Source: Chrysomallon squamiferum
Lineage: Eukaryota; Mollusca; Gastropoda; Neomphalida; Peltospiridae
Assembly (NCBI GenBank): GCA_012295275.1
Contig: CM022666.1
Coordinates: 8,278,265-8,310,764 of the forward strand
Direction: 5' to 3'
DNA: 32,500 nucleotides
Shown here in pieces: positions 1 to 13,766 of this stretch. The translations under genes were made by a program, and so were the position numbers. The notes below the pieces were generated by a model, which saw only the letters and a program-made list of their open reading frames with translations, made no database searches and had not been told where the DNA came from. Position 1 is the first letter of the stretch. The number at the start of each line of letters is the position of its first letter.

Positions 1-173
1 GCAATGATTTGTGAAAATAAAGATGGGAAAATATTTAGCTAAATTTTACATGTACACCAGATCTTCTGTAATCCATTTCCAATTAATTATACGCACAAAA
101 ACAGACTTATATATTTGAAAACACACATACAGAAAAACCATCAGCTAATATACATACACATACAAATACATGA

Positions 174-174
<1 letters not shown>

Positions 175-216
<42 letters not shown>
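175..216. repeat. (CA)n microsatellite
   Basis: About 20 uninterrupted CA units, followed by a short AGAGAG run. It lies in the intron downstream of the fourth minus-strand exon. Confidence 0.9.
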
Positions 217-219
<3 letters not shown>

Positions 220-254
220 AGACATACACAGATGTATAAAACGTAGTTCCTCAC

Positions 255-1775
255 ATTATAGTAGAACTGGCCAGGAATTATCAACAGTTTTTCAAATTTC
301 AGGTTGCCAGGCAACACATGTGTTTTGTTGTCTGGATCTGTACCATGCCAACAAAATTCATGAAGCCTGAAGATTCAAATAAAATTACTATATAAAAAAT
401 TAAAAAATTAAACAAACAGTTTAGCATTTTTCATATAAATAAATAAATAAAAATTCACCCAAAAAGAAACTTTTTAACAACCAAACACAGTAGCAACAAC
501 AGTACTAATCATAAAAACAATAATTAATAAATAAACAAATAAATTAGATATTTCAAAATAAAAAAAAAAAAAAAAAATAAGAGTCAAAATTAAAATGGAT
601 ATATAAATAAGTAAATAAATAAACAGATAGATAGTTACAGATAGATAAAGATAGATAAAATAAATAAATAAACAAATAAAGAAAGAAATAGATAAAGAAA
701 TAGATAAAATAATAAATAAATAAATATTTTTTATTTACAATTAAACAAACAAATAAATAAAAGAGAAAATAAAGACAACTCATATTATACCATTCAAAAG
801 ACTGAGGCATGAATTGTGTAGGTCCGTATTTAACATATCGCGTGACGTCGTTTGTTTTCGGATCTTGTCTGTAAACAACAACAGCTTCATTGGCATCAAG
901 GGAAATCATCGGCTTGACACAGAGGGCGCTGTGTTTTAGAGGATTGTAAAATTTAACGCATGGCCTAAAACAGAAACATTTTTGAATATTAAAACGTATT
1001 TAATTAATTTTATTTCTTGTTAATAATAAAACAACATCATATGTTTGTCATCAAATAACTGACATTACTGAAAATAATTCAGTTGTTGTTAAAAAATTTG
1101 TTAAAATAAAAGGAAAAAAAGAAAAAAGATAATTACCCTTTTAAATGTTCCACTGTTCCATTTCTGTATGTAATAATTAGATATTGTTTTTGATCTGCAG
1201 AGAATCGGGCCAAACTAATAAATTTTTCTCTCCAAAGAAACATCTGAAAATAAAATGTATTTTTCAGTATTATAATTAAAGAATTATTTGAAAGTAAATG
1301 TAAAGAAAGTAATGTAAATAAATTCAGTTAAAGCTAATAATAATAATAATAATAATAATGAATAAAAAATTACATTATTTAAAATAATAATGAAATAAAT
1401 CAGTTAAGAAGATGAATTTTTAATTGAGAAATCCCCAAAAATTATCTTTTTATTTTTGCCCTTTGGGGGGCATTTTCATCCTCCCATTTTCCCTTTTGTT
1501 ATTATTAACCAGAGCCTGAAAATAATATAAAAATAAAAAAAACAAAACAACATTAAATGATTATTTATCAAATGTTTTCTTTGATTCAGTAAAATACTGC
1601 CTTTAAATAAACCTCTCTCTCAAACAAAACAACCAATTAAATTATTTAGAAAAGAAAATAATAATAAAGAATATGTAACAATTAAATTATAAGAAAATAA
1701 AATAAAAGAACAACATAGATAATAAAAGAAAAGAATAATAATAAAGATAATAATAATAATAATAATAATAATACT

Positions 1776-1827
<52 letters not shown>

Positions 1828-2007
1828 CAACAACAACATCAAGAACGTATACCAACATTTACGTTGAAAGAAGAAAAACCCAATATAAGAAGAAGATGAA
1901 GAAGTCTATACCGATACAATCCTGTTGATATCAGAGCAGAAGAGTTCTGGTTATAAACAAGAACAAATTACCTGTTCACCCACATCGATTGTCACAAAGC
2001 CGATCAT
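255..2007 (-). CDS. 5' part of an unnamed conserved-looking protein gene (4 coding exons, continues off the left edge)
   Basis: I do not recognise this gene by name. Four minus-strand exons join in one frame: 2007-1972, 1243-1137, 964-791 and 366-255, in reading order. All four have GT donors and AG acceptors, with intron phases 0, 2, 2 and 0. The joined reading gives 143 residues starting MIGFVTIDVGEQMFLWREKF. Later segments include YLIITYRNGTVEHLKGPCVK, SLDANEAVVVYR, YGPTQFMPQSFEWLHEFCWH and KFEKLLIIPGQFYYN. The strong donor GTGAGG after FYYN implies more exons to the left. There is no signal peptide and no membrane segment. The many short beta-like stretches and the GPxxFxPxxxEWLHEFxWHG pattern vaguely recall proteins with vault-type or SPFH-type repeats, but that is only an impression. 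The start is the first ATG of exon 1. An upstream noncoding exon is possible. The exon structure is well supported; the function is unknown. Confidence 0.72.
367..790. other. Intron of the left-edge gene, AT-rich simple repeats
   Basis: Third intron of the minus-strand gene. It is made of degenerate (TAAA)n and (ATAG)n stretches and an A-run near 560-576. No gene is visible within it. Confidence 0.6.
1744..1826. repeat. (TAA)n microsatellite
   Basis: An almost pure TAA array with one CTG interruption near 1775, ending in CAA units. It lies in the first intron of the left-edge gene. A smaller TAA array is at about 1336-1360. Confidence 0.85.
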
Positions 2008-2372
2008 TTTGTCTGGGTTTTTTTTTTTGACAGGTAAAAAAATTATGACCAGCTCTGTCAGTTAATGAAACCACAAGACGAATGATCTGGAATTCGACAT
2101 CACAAATTTTCCCTTAAATCATGTTTCTAATGGATAATAAACATATAAAAGTTAAACACCTAATCGATCGATATTACAGGTAGGCGCGTCATAACTTACA
2201 CGACCAAAGCTATTTATATCTCTAACTCATAATAGACTATTCAGTCCATTTCCTATTTAGCGTAAAACGTCACATTTGTGCAGCAATAGGTTTAATATAA
2301 TTATAAATAATAAAAATTAAATAACACTGAATGGCTTTTTGAACTGAAATTTTATTTCTGAAATAGATCAAC

Positions 2373-2415
<43 letters not shown>

Positions 2416-3355
2416 TTAGTAACGTTTAAAACTTAGATGATTAAAAGTAATCGGTCTGATAAGGCAAGCATACATAAGAAAAGTGAAGAAAAGTTCAAGA
2501 TTCTAAGTATAGTATCCGTGTTGTAAATGCTAAAGACTTTTAATTAACTTCTTGTATTATTTATTTAAGAAATACATAATAATGAAGGATGGCTGAATTG
2601 TGAAAGGTGGAATTAACCACCAACGCACAACTATGGCTGCGCCCATTGAAACATACCAGACTTCTTGCGTGTGCTTTTTGACAATGTGTATTTCATCTTT
2701 AGATAAAATCGTTAACAAGTATAATGTACAGAAAGCCGATTTCTAATTATATTTCATGTTTTGTTTAATATACCAGTACTTTCTAAGAGTTTTTGACATT
2801 TAACGCTGATTAACCTTTTCAGTCTCTAAAAAATAATAATAAAATAAAATTATTTTAATAATCAACATTATCAATGTATGGCTTATTCCTTGTATTGTGA
2901 CACGTAAGGTTTTATGGAAATATCTACATACTCTTTCATCTGAATGTAACTACTGAATACTGTAATGTTCTATTCTATAAAATTATTATTACTATCGAAA
3001 CTATGTTTTCGTTCTGGCTTTAGATATTTTGTTTTATGTCACATGTAAACCATGCAGTTTTTCCCTTTTTTCTTATCGAGAAACCTGTACATGAAAACAG
3101 TTAAATATCTGAAATGCCGTAATGACACAAATCTGATGGTAAAAAAGTAAAGAAAAACTTAAAAAGAGGATGTTTTGTTAAAATAAATTAATAACTTTAT
3201 TATCTCTCAGAGTCTCTGTCTGCATACATATATACATACATACATACATATATATATATATATACACACACACGTATATATTAATGTGTTAGCTAACTAC
3301 TGTTATTTTATTTTTCCAGTTTAAATAATGTGTAATTCAACAACATACTGACATC
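2008..3355. promoter_or_regulatory. Head-to-head spacer, probable two-way promoter region
   Basis: This is the 1.35-kb gap between the start codons of the minus-strand gene (2007) and MIPEP (3356), so both promoters probably lie here. It contains a (TAA)n array at about 2371-2414 and a less AT-rich patch at 2580-2740. That patch has an ATG at 2633 in the context ctATGGCTGCGCCC, opening a 37-codon frame that ends at 2746. This could be a first exon or an upstream ORF. A TATATA/CACA tract lies at 3225-3272. No TATA box could be assigned with confidence. Confidence 0.4.
3328..3351 (+). promoter_or_regulatory. Short upstream ORF ending just before the MIPEP start
   Basis: A seven-codon frame (MCNSTTY, then TGA) ends four bases before the MIPEP ATG. 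It lies just after a good acceptor (tttttccag, AG at 3318-3319), so it would be in the mature 5' leader if a noncoding exon is spliced in there. It overlaps the in-frame stop TAA at 3326-3328, which helps fix the MIPEP start. Confidence 0.4.
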
Positions 3356-4777
3356 ATGAAGTTTCAGTGTCGCTTATTACTCAATCGAATTTGGCAACAT
3401 CAAATCAGACGTCAGAATGTATCCACATTATCTCCCCTTGCTGCTGTTTTTAACACCAAACCGGAGAAGAAATTAAACATCAGCCTAAGACATGATAATG
3501 TGGTAATTATGTTTCTTTAAAAAACTACCAGCCCACTGCAAATTTAAACTTATATTTTCTTCATAATCTTCACACTGTATTGAAATTTGAAAATTTGAAT
3601 TGTGAAAATATATATTTGCCAGAAATAAATGATTTGTTGAAAATAAATGTTTAATTATGAAAAAGCTTTATATTGCTACTATCCTTTATCACTTCTTTTT
3701 CCTTATTTTTATTTTATTTTATTTTTTTTGAATATTGTTCTGTGCAGTAGTATATTTTTAGCACATAGTGTACATTTATAAATAACATTTCACATTTTTA
3801 AAAAAAATGGTCAGAGTAACATCAGAGATAGTGATACACTGAATACTGTTTCAAAATGCAAAATTTAAAATAATTAAATATTTTAGGTTGTATCTTAAAA
3901 AGAAACTATTATAAAAAAAAGTAAGTCATTAAAAAAAGAAAATATTTTCTTTTCTCAGGGACTATTTTGTTTCCCAGAACTGAAGGACTACACTGGTTTT
4001 CACCTTTTGACCCAGGCTGTGACAAACCAAGTGGAAAGCCTGGTGGAGGAAGTGATGAGTCCGAACAGAAAGAGAAAAGTCGTGGAAATCTTTGATCAAC
4101 TCTCAGACTGTCTGTGTCGAGTAGCTGACATGGTACTTTACTTCTTAACTTATTTTATTTTCTTTTTTATTATTATTTTTTTTATTACATTATTGTTTTA
4201 TTATACTATTTTTCTAATTTTATTCTTTTTAATATTTTTTTTTTTTTATTCTATATTATTTTTTTTATATATTATTTTATTATTTTTAAACTTGACATGG
4301 TGTGGACTGACTTAATGTGGTTTGAGTTTGTCATTGTATTCTGATAACTAGATAGATTAGCAGTGGTCATTAAATTAAATATTTCTTCATCTTTTAATCT
4401 CAGCCAGGTTTTAATATGATTTATAATACTAAATGCAGTAATAATAATAATAATAATAATAATAAAAGATGTACTACCAGTACTATTAATAATAACAACA
4501 TCAACAATAATAATAAAAATTTGAAATTATTAATAATAATAGTAATTAATAATAATAATAATAATAATAATGTAGTAAATTGTTTTGAAAGAAAAATCTT
4601 AGCTGTAAAAGATTTATTAACTTTCAGGCAGACTTTGTCCGAGTTTCTCACCCACAGATCGAGTTTGCTCAGGCAGCTGAGGAAGCTTGTATAAAGTTGT
4701 CCAGCTTAGTAGAAAAGTCAGTTACTAAAATTTTAAAATTGTTTATGTTTTCTTAATGTTTAATTATTCAGAATAAA

Positions 4778-4872
<95 letters not shown>

Positions 4873-5703
4873 TAGAAATGAGTCAGAAAGGAATAATGAG
4901 AGAAAGAGAGTATAAGAGAGAAATGAAGAGAAAGAAGGAGATAGAGATAAAGAAAGAAAGAAGAGAGAAAGAGAGAGTACAAGAGTGCATGAGGCAATGT
5001 AATGAGCAGGGATAGAAAGAAAGTGAAAGAAAGAGGGGATTCAAACATCTTGAGTGAACAATGGACAGAGACTGAAAAAAAGAAAAATTGAAGGATAAGG
5101 ATGGATAGAAAAAAAAAGGAAGGTTAGAATGAAACAAAAGGAAGGGACATATAAAGTGAGAGAATAAAAATGAAAGTTAAGGCTGACTAAGTAGAGTGAG
5201 AGAATGAGAAGGAAAGTTATGGAGGAATAAACAGAAAAAGAGAACGTGAAGAAATAAACAAGGTGAGAAAGAGACAAATTCTATAATTAATTTTGTCTGT
5301 TATTTTTAGTCTCAGTTTCTTGAGTGATAATCGTGGATTAACAGATGTATGTTATTTTGTTTTAACAGGTTGAACACTAATGTTGATATTCATCGGAGTC
5401 TGAAAAATGTGATAGAAAATGGCGACATTTTACCCACTGACGAAGTGGACCACCGAGTCGCAGAATTGTTCATGTTTGACTTCGAGCAGAGCGGAATTCA
5501 CTTAGAGGAGAACAAAGTAAAGTTTAGTTGTTTTAACTTGAAAGTTTATATCTGTAATTAAATAAGTATTAACTGCACTAGTTTTGGTTGTTTTGATTAA
5601 TTTTAAATGTTTTAGCTTTGCTTTTGTTAGTTTAAGACATCAGCTTTTGAAAGCAATGTTTATTAAGAGTAAACAAAATAAAATTACAAATAATAAAATT
5701 AAA

Positions 5704-5746
<43 letters not shown>

Positions 5747-6352
5747 ACTATTATTTATGAACTAGATTTTTGCCTTAAAGTCATGTAAAAACACTTGATG
5801 AACAATTCTAAAGGTATATAATGGATGCAGTCAATAAAAAAATATTTCACTTTTTTTTTATTTTTTTTTAGCGACAGATGTTTGTGAAATTAAATGAGAG
5901 TATTTTGGTTCTGGGGAGCAGTTTCATGCAGGGAACACACAATCCCACAGTGGTGCCAAAAAGTTCACTTCCTGACAACCTCAAACACTGGTACTTTTTA
6001 AATAATATTTTTAACTTCACATACAGCACTGCACGCAGATTTTCATATCTGGTTATAATTTTGTTTTATTCTATTTCCATTGCTGCTGGCTGTATTATTG
6101 TCGTTGTTGTTGCTGTTGTTTTCGTTGTTCTTGTTGCTGTTGCTTTTGTTCTTGATGATAATGTTGTTGTTCATGCTACTGTTGTTATGTTTATTTTGGA
6201 GACTGTGTATTATATAAAAAATAGTTGTTGTAGCTGATGTAAAAATGTTGTTGTTTTTCAGTTTCAATGTTGATGGTGACAATGTGTATGTTTCCGGCTT
6301 GTTTTCTGAACATTACAGTGAAGCCGTGAGTATATTGTTGTTACTTTTATTA

Positions 6353-6425
<73 letters not shown>

Positions 6426-9356
6426 AGCTATTATTATTGTTATAACCATTGTGATTGTTATTGATATTATCATTGTTATTTTGATTGTTATTATTTTTGT
6501 TATTATTTATAAATTTATTTATTTATTTTTATTTTAAATTATTATTATTTATAATTGTTCTTGATTTATCACTAGTACTGCTAAATTAGTGAATAATTCA
6601 AATAAGACATTAATATAAAAATACATTTCATCTTTCAAGAAATCAATAGTTATAGCATTCATATGTATATATCAAGCATATATTTTGATATATATTAAGT
6701 TATGATTTTCAGTGCAAATGGAACAGCTAATATTAAAATTCTTCTGTTTTTGGAGAAAGTTATGTTTTTTTTTGTTTTATTGGTCAAAAGTTTTTTTAAT
6801 TTATTATTGGTTTTTTATTTACCTCTTTCTTTTTGTGTCTGTCTCTGTCCATCTATCTCTCTTTCTTTCTCTCTGTGTATGTGTCTAAATATCATATCAT
6901 ATGACACACACACACACACAAACACAAATATATATATATATATGCACATAAATGAGTGTATGTTGGTGTATGTTTGTCACACAAAGGTGAGAGAAGCAGC
7001 GTACCGGATCTTCCTCCACCCAGACACACATCAGATGGATCTGCTTGATCGACTTCTGTCCGCTCGCTATAAACTGGCCAATCTTGTTGGCTTCCCCTCG
7101 TACGCCCACCGAGCAGCCCGGGGGACAGTTCTAGAAACACCAGGTACAGATTCTAAAACTTCTGTCTTTGGAAAACAACTCACTGGATGCTTTATTTTCT
7201 AAAACAGTCAAATAAGAATGCTAAATGGGAAGTGTGTTTACACATATTGAAGTGTAAATAAATGTTATGGCACTTAAAATAATTAAATGAAGTGCAAAAA
7301 CTAAGAATAGATTTGGTGAACTCAGAGAAGTGAAATTAAATGTTGTTGCAACTCTTAAAATAAATGAAGTGCAAAATCTCTAAGAGAAGATTTATGAAAT
7401 ATTTTAGCTAACAGAGAAGTGAAATTAAATGCTATAACTTTTAAAATAATTAAATGAAGGGGAGTAACTGGAGAACAGATTGCTGAACTGTTTTAACTCA
7501 AAGAAGTGAAATTAAATGTTAAATTAACTAAAAAAAATATTGGTGAAGTATTTTAACTCTTAAATGAGATGTTATAACTAAAAATATTTAACAAATTGCA
7601 TTAAATATTCTAGAAGCTGAATAAAGCTGTTTCTTCAGCAGTCAAAAGAAGAATAAAAAATGTTTTGACACATTGTGAAATAAAATATTTGATATTCTGA
7701 ATTGTACAATAACTTTGTTTTAAATATTTATGGGTAATGATATGAACCAACATTAGTAAACCTGTTTATATCCTTCCAACTGAATGTTTATTTTTTTTAT
7801 ATCATATTTTGATTTTGTACTTAATAAAAAGATATTGTTTCTTTTCAGAAAATATTCAGCTATTTTTAGACACCTTATCCAACAAAATCAAAGACATGTA
7901 TGTTGTTATATTATTTTTTATTAAATTATTATTTTATTATTATTATGATTTTTTAAATATTTATTTATGTATTTATTTATGTATTTATTTATTTTACTTT
8001 AATTAATTTACTTTAATTTATTTAATTTAAATTAATTTACTTTAATTTATTTTAATTTAATTTTAATTTTTATTTACTTATTTTATTTACTTATTTTATT
8101 TTATTTTAATAAATCAGTTATTAATAAACATTTTTTCTTTTTGAATGTACTAGAAGGTGTATGTGTGATCAACTAGATAGTTTGAATATCTATATATTTG
8201 TTTATTTCTTTCTTTTGTACAGTTCTGTGAAAGAATGTGAAATTAAGAGAAAAAAATCTCAATAATATTTTTTTATGTTATCAGTAGTGATAAAAATATT
8301 AGTAGTAATGTTTGTTGTAGAGTAATAGTGATATTTATAATAATAGTGAAAATAATTGTTGTTGTTGTAGTTGTACTTGGAGTAGTAATAGTGATGGTAG
8401 TTGTAGCAGTCTTACCATTATCAGCATTAGTATTTAATAATAACAATGTTGTTGTTATTATTATGATGTTTGCTATTTGGTTTTTTTTGGCATTTTTTTT
8501 AGGCTTGGATGTTAAACAAAAAACATACAGGCAAATATTACTATTAATGTTATTATTGTTATTGCTTTTATTATTATTATAATTATTATTATTGTTATTA
8601 TTTTCAGAGCAAATGAGGACTATAAAATAATTTCAAAATTGAAAAACAACAATGGTGTGATAGAGGTAAATAATTTTACAGCAGACACATTTTAAAAAAT
8701 AATTAATTTAAATTAATTTATAATTATATATAGCAAAATATATATACATATAAATTAATTTTTAATAATTATAATAAAATAATAAAATTAATTTATAACC
8801 ATTTTATATAAGAAAATAATGTTAGTTTAATAATAATAAATGTTTTTTTGTTTCAGGATATCAAAGCTTGGGATGTTGCTTATTACACTGCAGTTGGGAG
8901 ACAGGAAAGGTGAAATAAAAATATTTAATTTTATTATTTATTTAATGTTTATTATTTAATATTTATTTCAGCACATGTTTATATATGTATGTACATGTCA
9001 ATGTGTGTGTGACTGCAGTTATGTTAAGCATATAATGGGAGTGAGTTTTCAAGTATTTTACTCCTTTTGTTACAAATATTATTTATGGGAATATCAGTAA
9101 TTTGTTTCGTTTTCAAAATGTTAATAATAAAAAATTACCTTTAATAGGTAAATATAATAAAAATGCAGAAAAAAAGCAAATTTAATAAATAAAAATATGT
9201 GTAAATGTATAATAAATAAATAATTTAAATAAATAAATGTGTAAATAAACATATAAATAAATCAATAAACTAAGAAACAAATAAATATGTAAATAAATAT
9301 TTATTTATGAAACAAACTAACAGATAGATAAATAAATACATAAGTAAATATACAAA

Positions 9357-9391
<35 letters not shown>

Positions 9392-9955
9392 ATGAACAAA
9401 AAACAAACACTCAGATACAAATAAATTAACCTAAATAAGTACTGTTAAATAAATAAGTGGAATATTCACAAAATGAATAAAAATTTATTTTACAGATGTG
9501 ATGTAAACTCAGATGACTTGGCTCCATATTTTTCCCTCGGAGGTTGTATGGAGGGTCTCAACAACCTCTTTTCCTGTCTGTATGACATCACTTTACAAAA
9601 AGTAGAACTCAAACATGGTGAAAGCTGGTCATTTGATGTTTACAAACTGGTAAATATACTTTACATCACATAATTAAGAGAAGAAAAAAAAAGTAAATAT
9701 ATAATAATCATATAAAAGTTAAATTTTTATCATGTAATGAAGAAAATAGGAAAAAAATACAAAATTATAAATATAACTAACAAAAAACAAAAAGGATGTC
9801 ATAATCATATATATATATACAGTGGTATCTTGACTTACAAGTTTAATTCGTTCTGTACCGAGCTCATATCTCAATTTGTTAGTATATCAAATCAATTTTC
9901 CCAATTGAAATTAATTGAAATACCATTAATTAGTTCCATACCCCCAAAAACCACT

Positions 9956-9990
<35 letters not shown>

Positions 9991-10873
9991 TGTTTTTAAA
10001 TAAGAAAAATGTATTGATAAATGACAAATACTGTATAGAAACAAAATAAAAGAGAATGTAAAGAAATAAACTGGTTTTGTAAAGTGTATTTATCTTGGAG
10101 ATCAGACAAATTATTTTAACTCCTTTGGCTGAACTTACAGCCTTTATCAACTCCTTCAGCTTCAGTATGGTACATATCATAGAAGTACTGCCTAACGAAG
10201 TCAACTACATGTTTTTCTATGAATTCAAGCTTTAATTCAATGGACATCATCTGCTTCTTCTTCTCAGCACTGTCCTTTGCACTCACTTTCTTAGGATGCA
10301 AGGCCAGAAAAAAAAAAAAAAATTGGCTAAATACTGCACAAAATGTGAGCAGAACACAACAGAGATGCTTCTGCAGTGAGGTAACCATGTGAAACAAATG
10401 AGTGGGATGTGGGATGCTGACTGGATGTTGTGTTGTTCATTGCACCAACTAGTGGTGTTGCATCTGAAACTCACTTGTAACTCGGATTTTGGCTCGTAAC
10501 TCAAAGCAAAAATTAACTCTGTGACTGCTCTTAACTTGAAACATTTATAAGTTGGGGCACTCATAAGTCGAGGTACCACTGTATATATATATATAATTTA
10601 AAAAAAATTATAATTCAGTTTTACATACTTACATTTGGTTATTTAAAATTGAAACTGAAATTTTAAACAGACTTTGATGTATATATATATATATTTAAAT
10701 ATCTAAAAGGTTCCATATAATATAATTATTTTATTCTGAATTTAAAATTTAGAATTAATAGTTTTCTTTATCATTCAACTCTTAATTATTTCTTATCTAT
10801 ATTTCTCTTCATACTTAACCATTTTTCACTCTTTCTTTGAATTTCCCAATCTTCTCTCTTTCATTTTCTGTTT

Positions 10874-10930
<57 letters not shown>

Positions 10931-13711
10931 CTTTCACCAATTTAAATAATGTTCAGTTAAAACAGAATGAAAGACCTTTTCATGTCTAGAAAAAACTGTT
11001 CCATTTAAATCACTAAATATTCTCATCATTCAGTATTTGAAATGATGTTTTGCAGGCAGTAGTACACAGGACTGAGGGGATTCTTGGCTTTATTTACTGT
11101 GACTTCTTTGAGAGACATGGGAAAGCAAATCAGGTGAGAATGACATCATGAAAAATTTCCAACATCCCAAGCAGAAAAAAAAAAAAAAAACACACAAAAA
11201 AAAAAAAAAAAAAAAAAAATAAATGAATTTAAGAAAAGTAAAAAAATTAAAAATAAAATAAAAAAAAATAAAGACCTAAATAATTATTTTTAGGTAAAAA
11301 AGACAACTTTGTCTTGTTGACAAAACTTGGTTCCTTAAGTGTTATTTAAAAAGAAATTAAATAAATATTAAGTAAAATAATAGAATTTAAATAATAATTA
11401 TAAAATAGATAATAATGATGAAGATGAAGCAGGAGTAACAATAATAATAAATGATAAAACTGAAAATAATTATAATATCAACAACAATAATAAAATAATT
11501 ATTATAGTAATAATAATAATAATAATAATAGAAATAATAAAATTAAAACAACAATTATAATAAAGCATACAAAACCACACACACACACACACACATTTAA
11601 CAAAAATGCTAACTGTTAAAACAAACTATTTGACATTTTGTTTAACAGGATTGTCAGTTCACTATTCAGGGGGGTCGACTGAGGGAGGACGGCACATACC
11701 AACATCCGGTTGTTGTGCTGCAGCTGAATCTACCACAGCCACAACTGCGTCGTCCCTCTCTTCTGACCCCGGGCATGATGGAGAATCTCTTTCACGAGTT
11801 CGGACACGCAATGCACTCCATGTTAGGAAGAACACGATACCAGCATGTTACAGGTGCTGTAGTTTAATTGTTGCTGTAGTTATTATTAATATTGTTGTTG
11901 TTGTTGTTGTTATCATTGTTATTTATCAGTATTTATTACCTTTTTTGTTATTTTTCTGGTTAATTTTATTTTAAATGCCTTTATTTTTATTGTTTTTGTA
12001 ATTTTTCTTTACTATTATAGATATTGTGATTAATGTTATTATTATTTGGTTATTGTTATTATTGTTATTGTTGTTGCTAAATAATTATTGGTATTACTAC
12101 TACTTTTTAATTATTAATATTATCATCATCATAATCATTATTGTTACAAATTTCATTAATGTTGTTCAGAATGTTATTTTTGTTATCATTTATTATTATT
12201 ATTACTACTACTACTACTGCTATTATTAATACTATTATTATTATTATTTTTATTGTTAATATTTTTCAGGCACCAGATGTTCAACTGATTTTGTAGAAGT
12301 ACCTTCTGTTCTTATGGAATTTTTTGCTTCTGATCCACGAGTAAAATATAGAAATAATTGTCTGTGTGTCTGTGTGTGCATGCATATTTGTGAGTGTGTT
12401 GTAGCATGCATGTAAAGGAGTAAGTGAATAGAGGACAGGAAATAGAAAAAGAACAATGAAGTGAAGAGAGAGAGAGAGAGAAAAAAAAAAGAAATTGACT
12501 GACAGACAGAAAAAAAGAATGAAATTAAAAATTAAAGAGAAGAAAAAGTGAAAATCATGCAAGACAAATCTGATTCATGCTTGATTACCTGTGTGGATGT
12601 GAGGAATTAAGAAAGAGACAGTATTGATGGACAAAGTTCTTGATTTTCAGGTGTTATCTACGTTTGCCCATCATTACAAGACAGGAGAGAAACTTGAAAG
12701 TTTCTCCATCAAAAATCTCTGTGATTCCAAGAAAATGTTTGCTGCATCAGTAAGTTTAATTAATTTTAATTTATATCAAAATTTTAACTTTGCACATATG
12801 TGTCTGAGTGTTAAAAATTTACCTATTTTATACATTTAAGATTTAGCTGTGCATATTTTACATTAAATATTTACCGGTATATTTTTTATATTAAATATTT
12901 ACCTGTATGTTTTTATATTATATTTACCTGTATATTTTAGATATTAAAGGTTTACTTGTATATGTTTGACATGAAAGATTTACATCTATAGTTTTGGCAT
13001 TACGAATTTATATTATTATTTACATAAGGATTTAATTGTGTATTTTTCATATTAAGGATTCACCTGTTTTGATATTAGCTATTTACCTGTGTGTTTACCT
13101 AGGAGCTACAGTTACAGGTACTCTACTCAGTGCTGGATCAGGTGTATCATGGAAAACAGCCAATGGGAAAGTCAACAACTGAGGTTCTTAGTGACCTACA
13201 AAACATTTACTATGCAATACCACATGTGGAAGGAACGGTAAACAAATAAATAAATAAAAATGTGTATTTTGCTAGCAGTATTATTACTGATGTTATTGTT
13301 ATAATAGTATTATTGTTTCAGGCAAGACAGTTAAGACTTGGACACCTTGTTTGATTATAGAGCTCAGTAATGATATATAAAGACTGAGTATACGTATATA
13401 AAGACTGAGTAGTTATATTTAACAAGACATTTGCAGACTATGGAGATGATTAATGGTATATAAAGACTGAGTGATGCATACAAAGACTGAGTAGTTATAA
13501 TAATAATATTGTTATTACAGGCAAGACAGTTAAGGTTTGGACATCTTGTTGGATATGGAGCAAAGTATTATTCCTACTTGTTGTCTAGAGCTATAGCATC
13601 TAGGATCTGGTATCAGTGTTTTAAAAAAGACCCATTCAACAGGTAGAATATTTTATTTAATTACTTTCAATACGTTTATCTATTGTCACTAATATTAATT
13701 ATTCAAGTTGT

Positions 13712-13766
<55 letters not shown>

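Noticed and set aside
4779-5277. Overlapping long open frames on both strands (RERERE and SLSLSL products)
   Set aside because: They are translations of the GA microsatellite and its degenerate purine tail inside a MIPEP intron.
8210-8262. Possible extra MIPEP exon after gtacag at 8221
   Set aside because: Exons 8 and 9 join in phase and align to the family with no gap, and the stretch soon meets stops.
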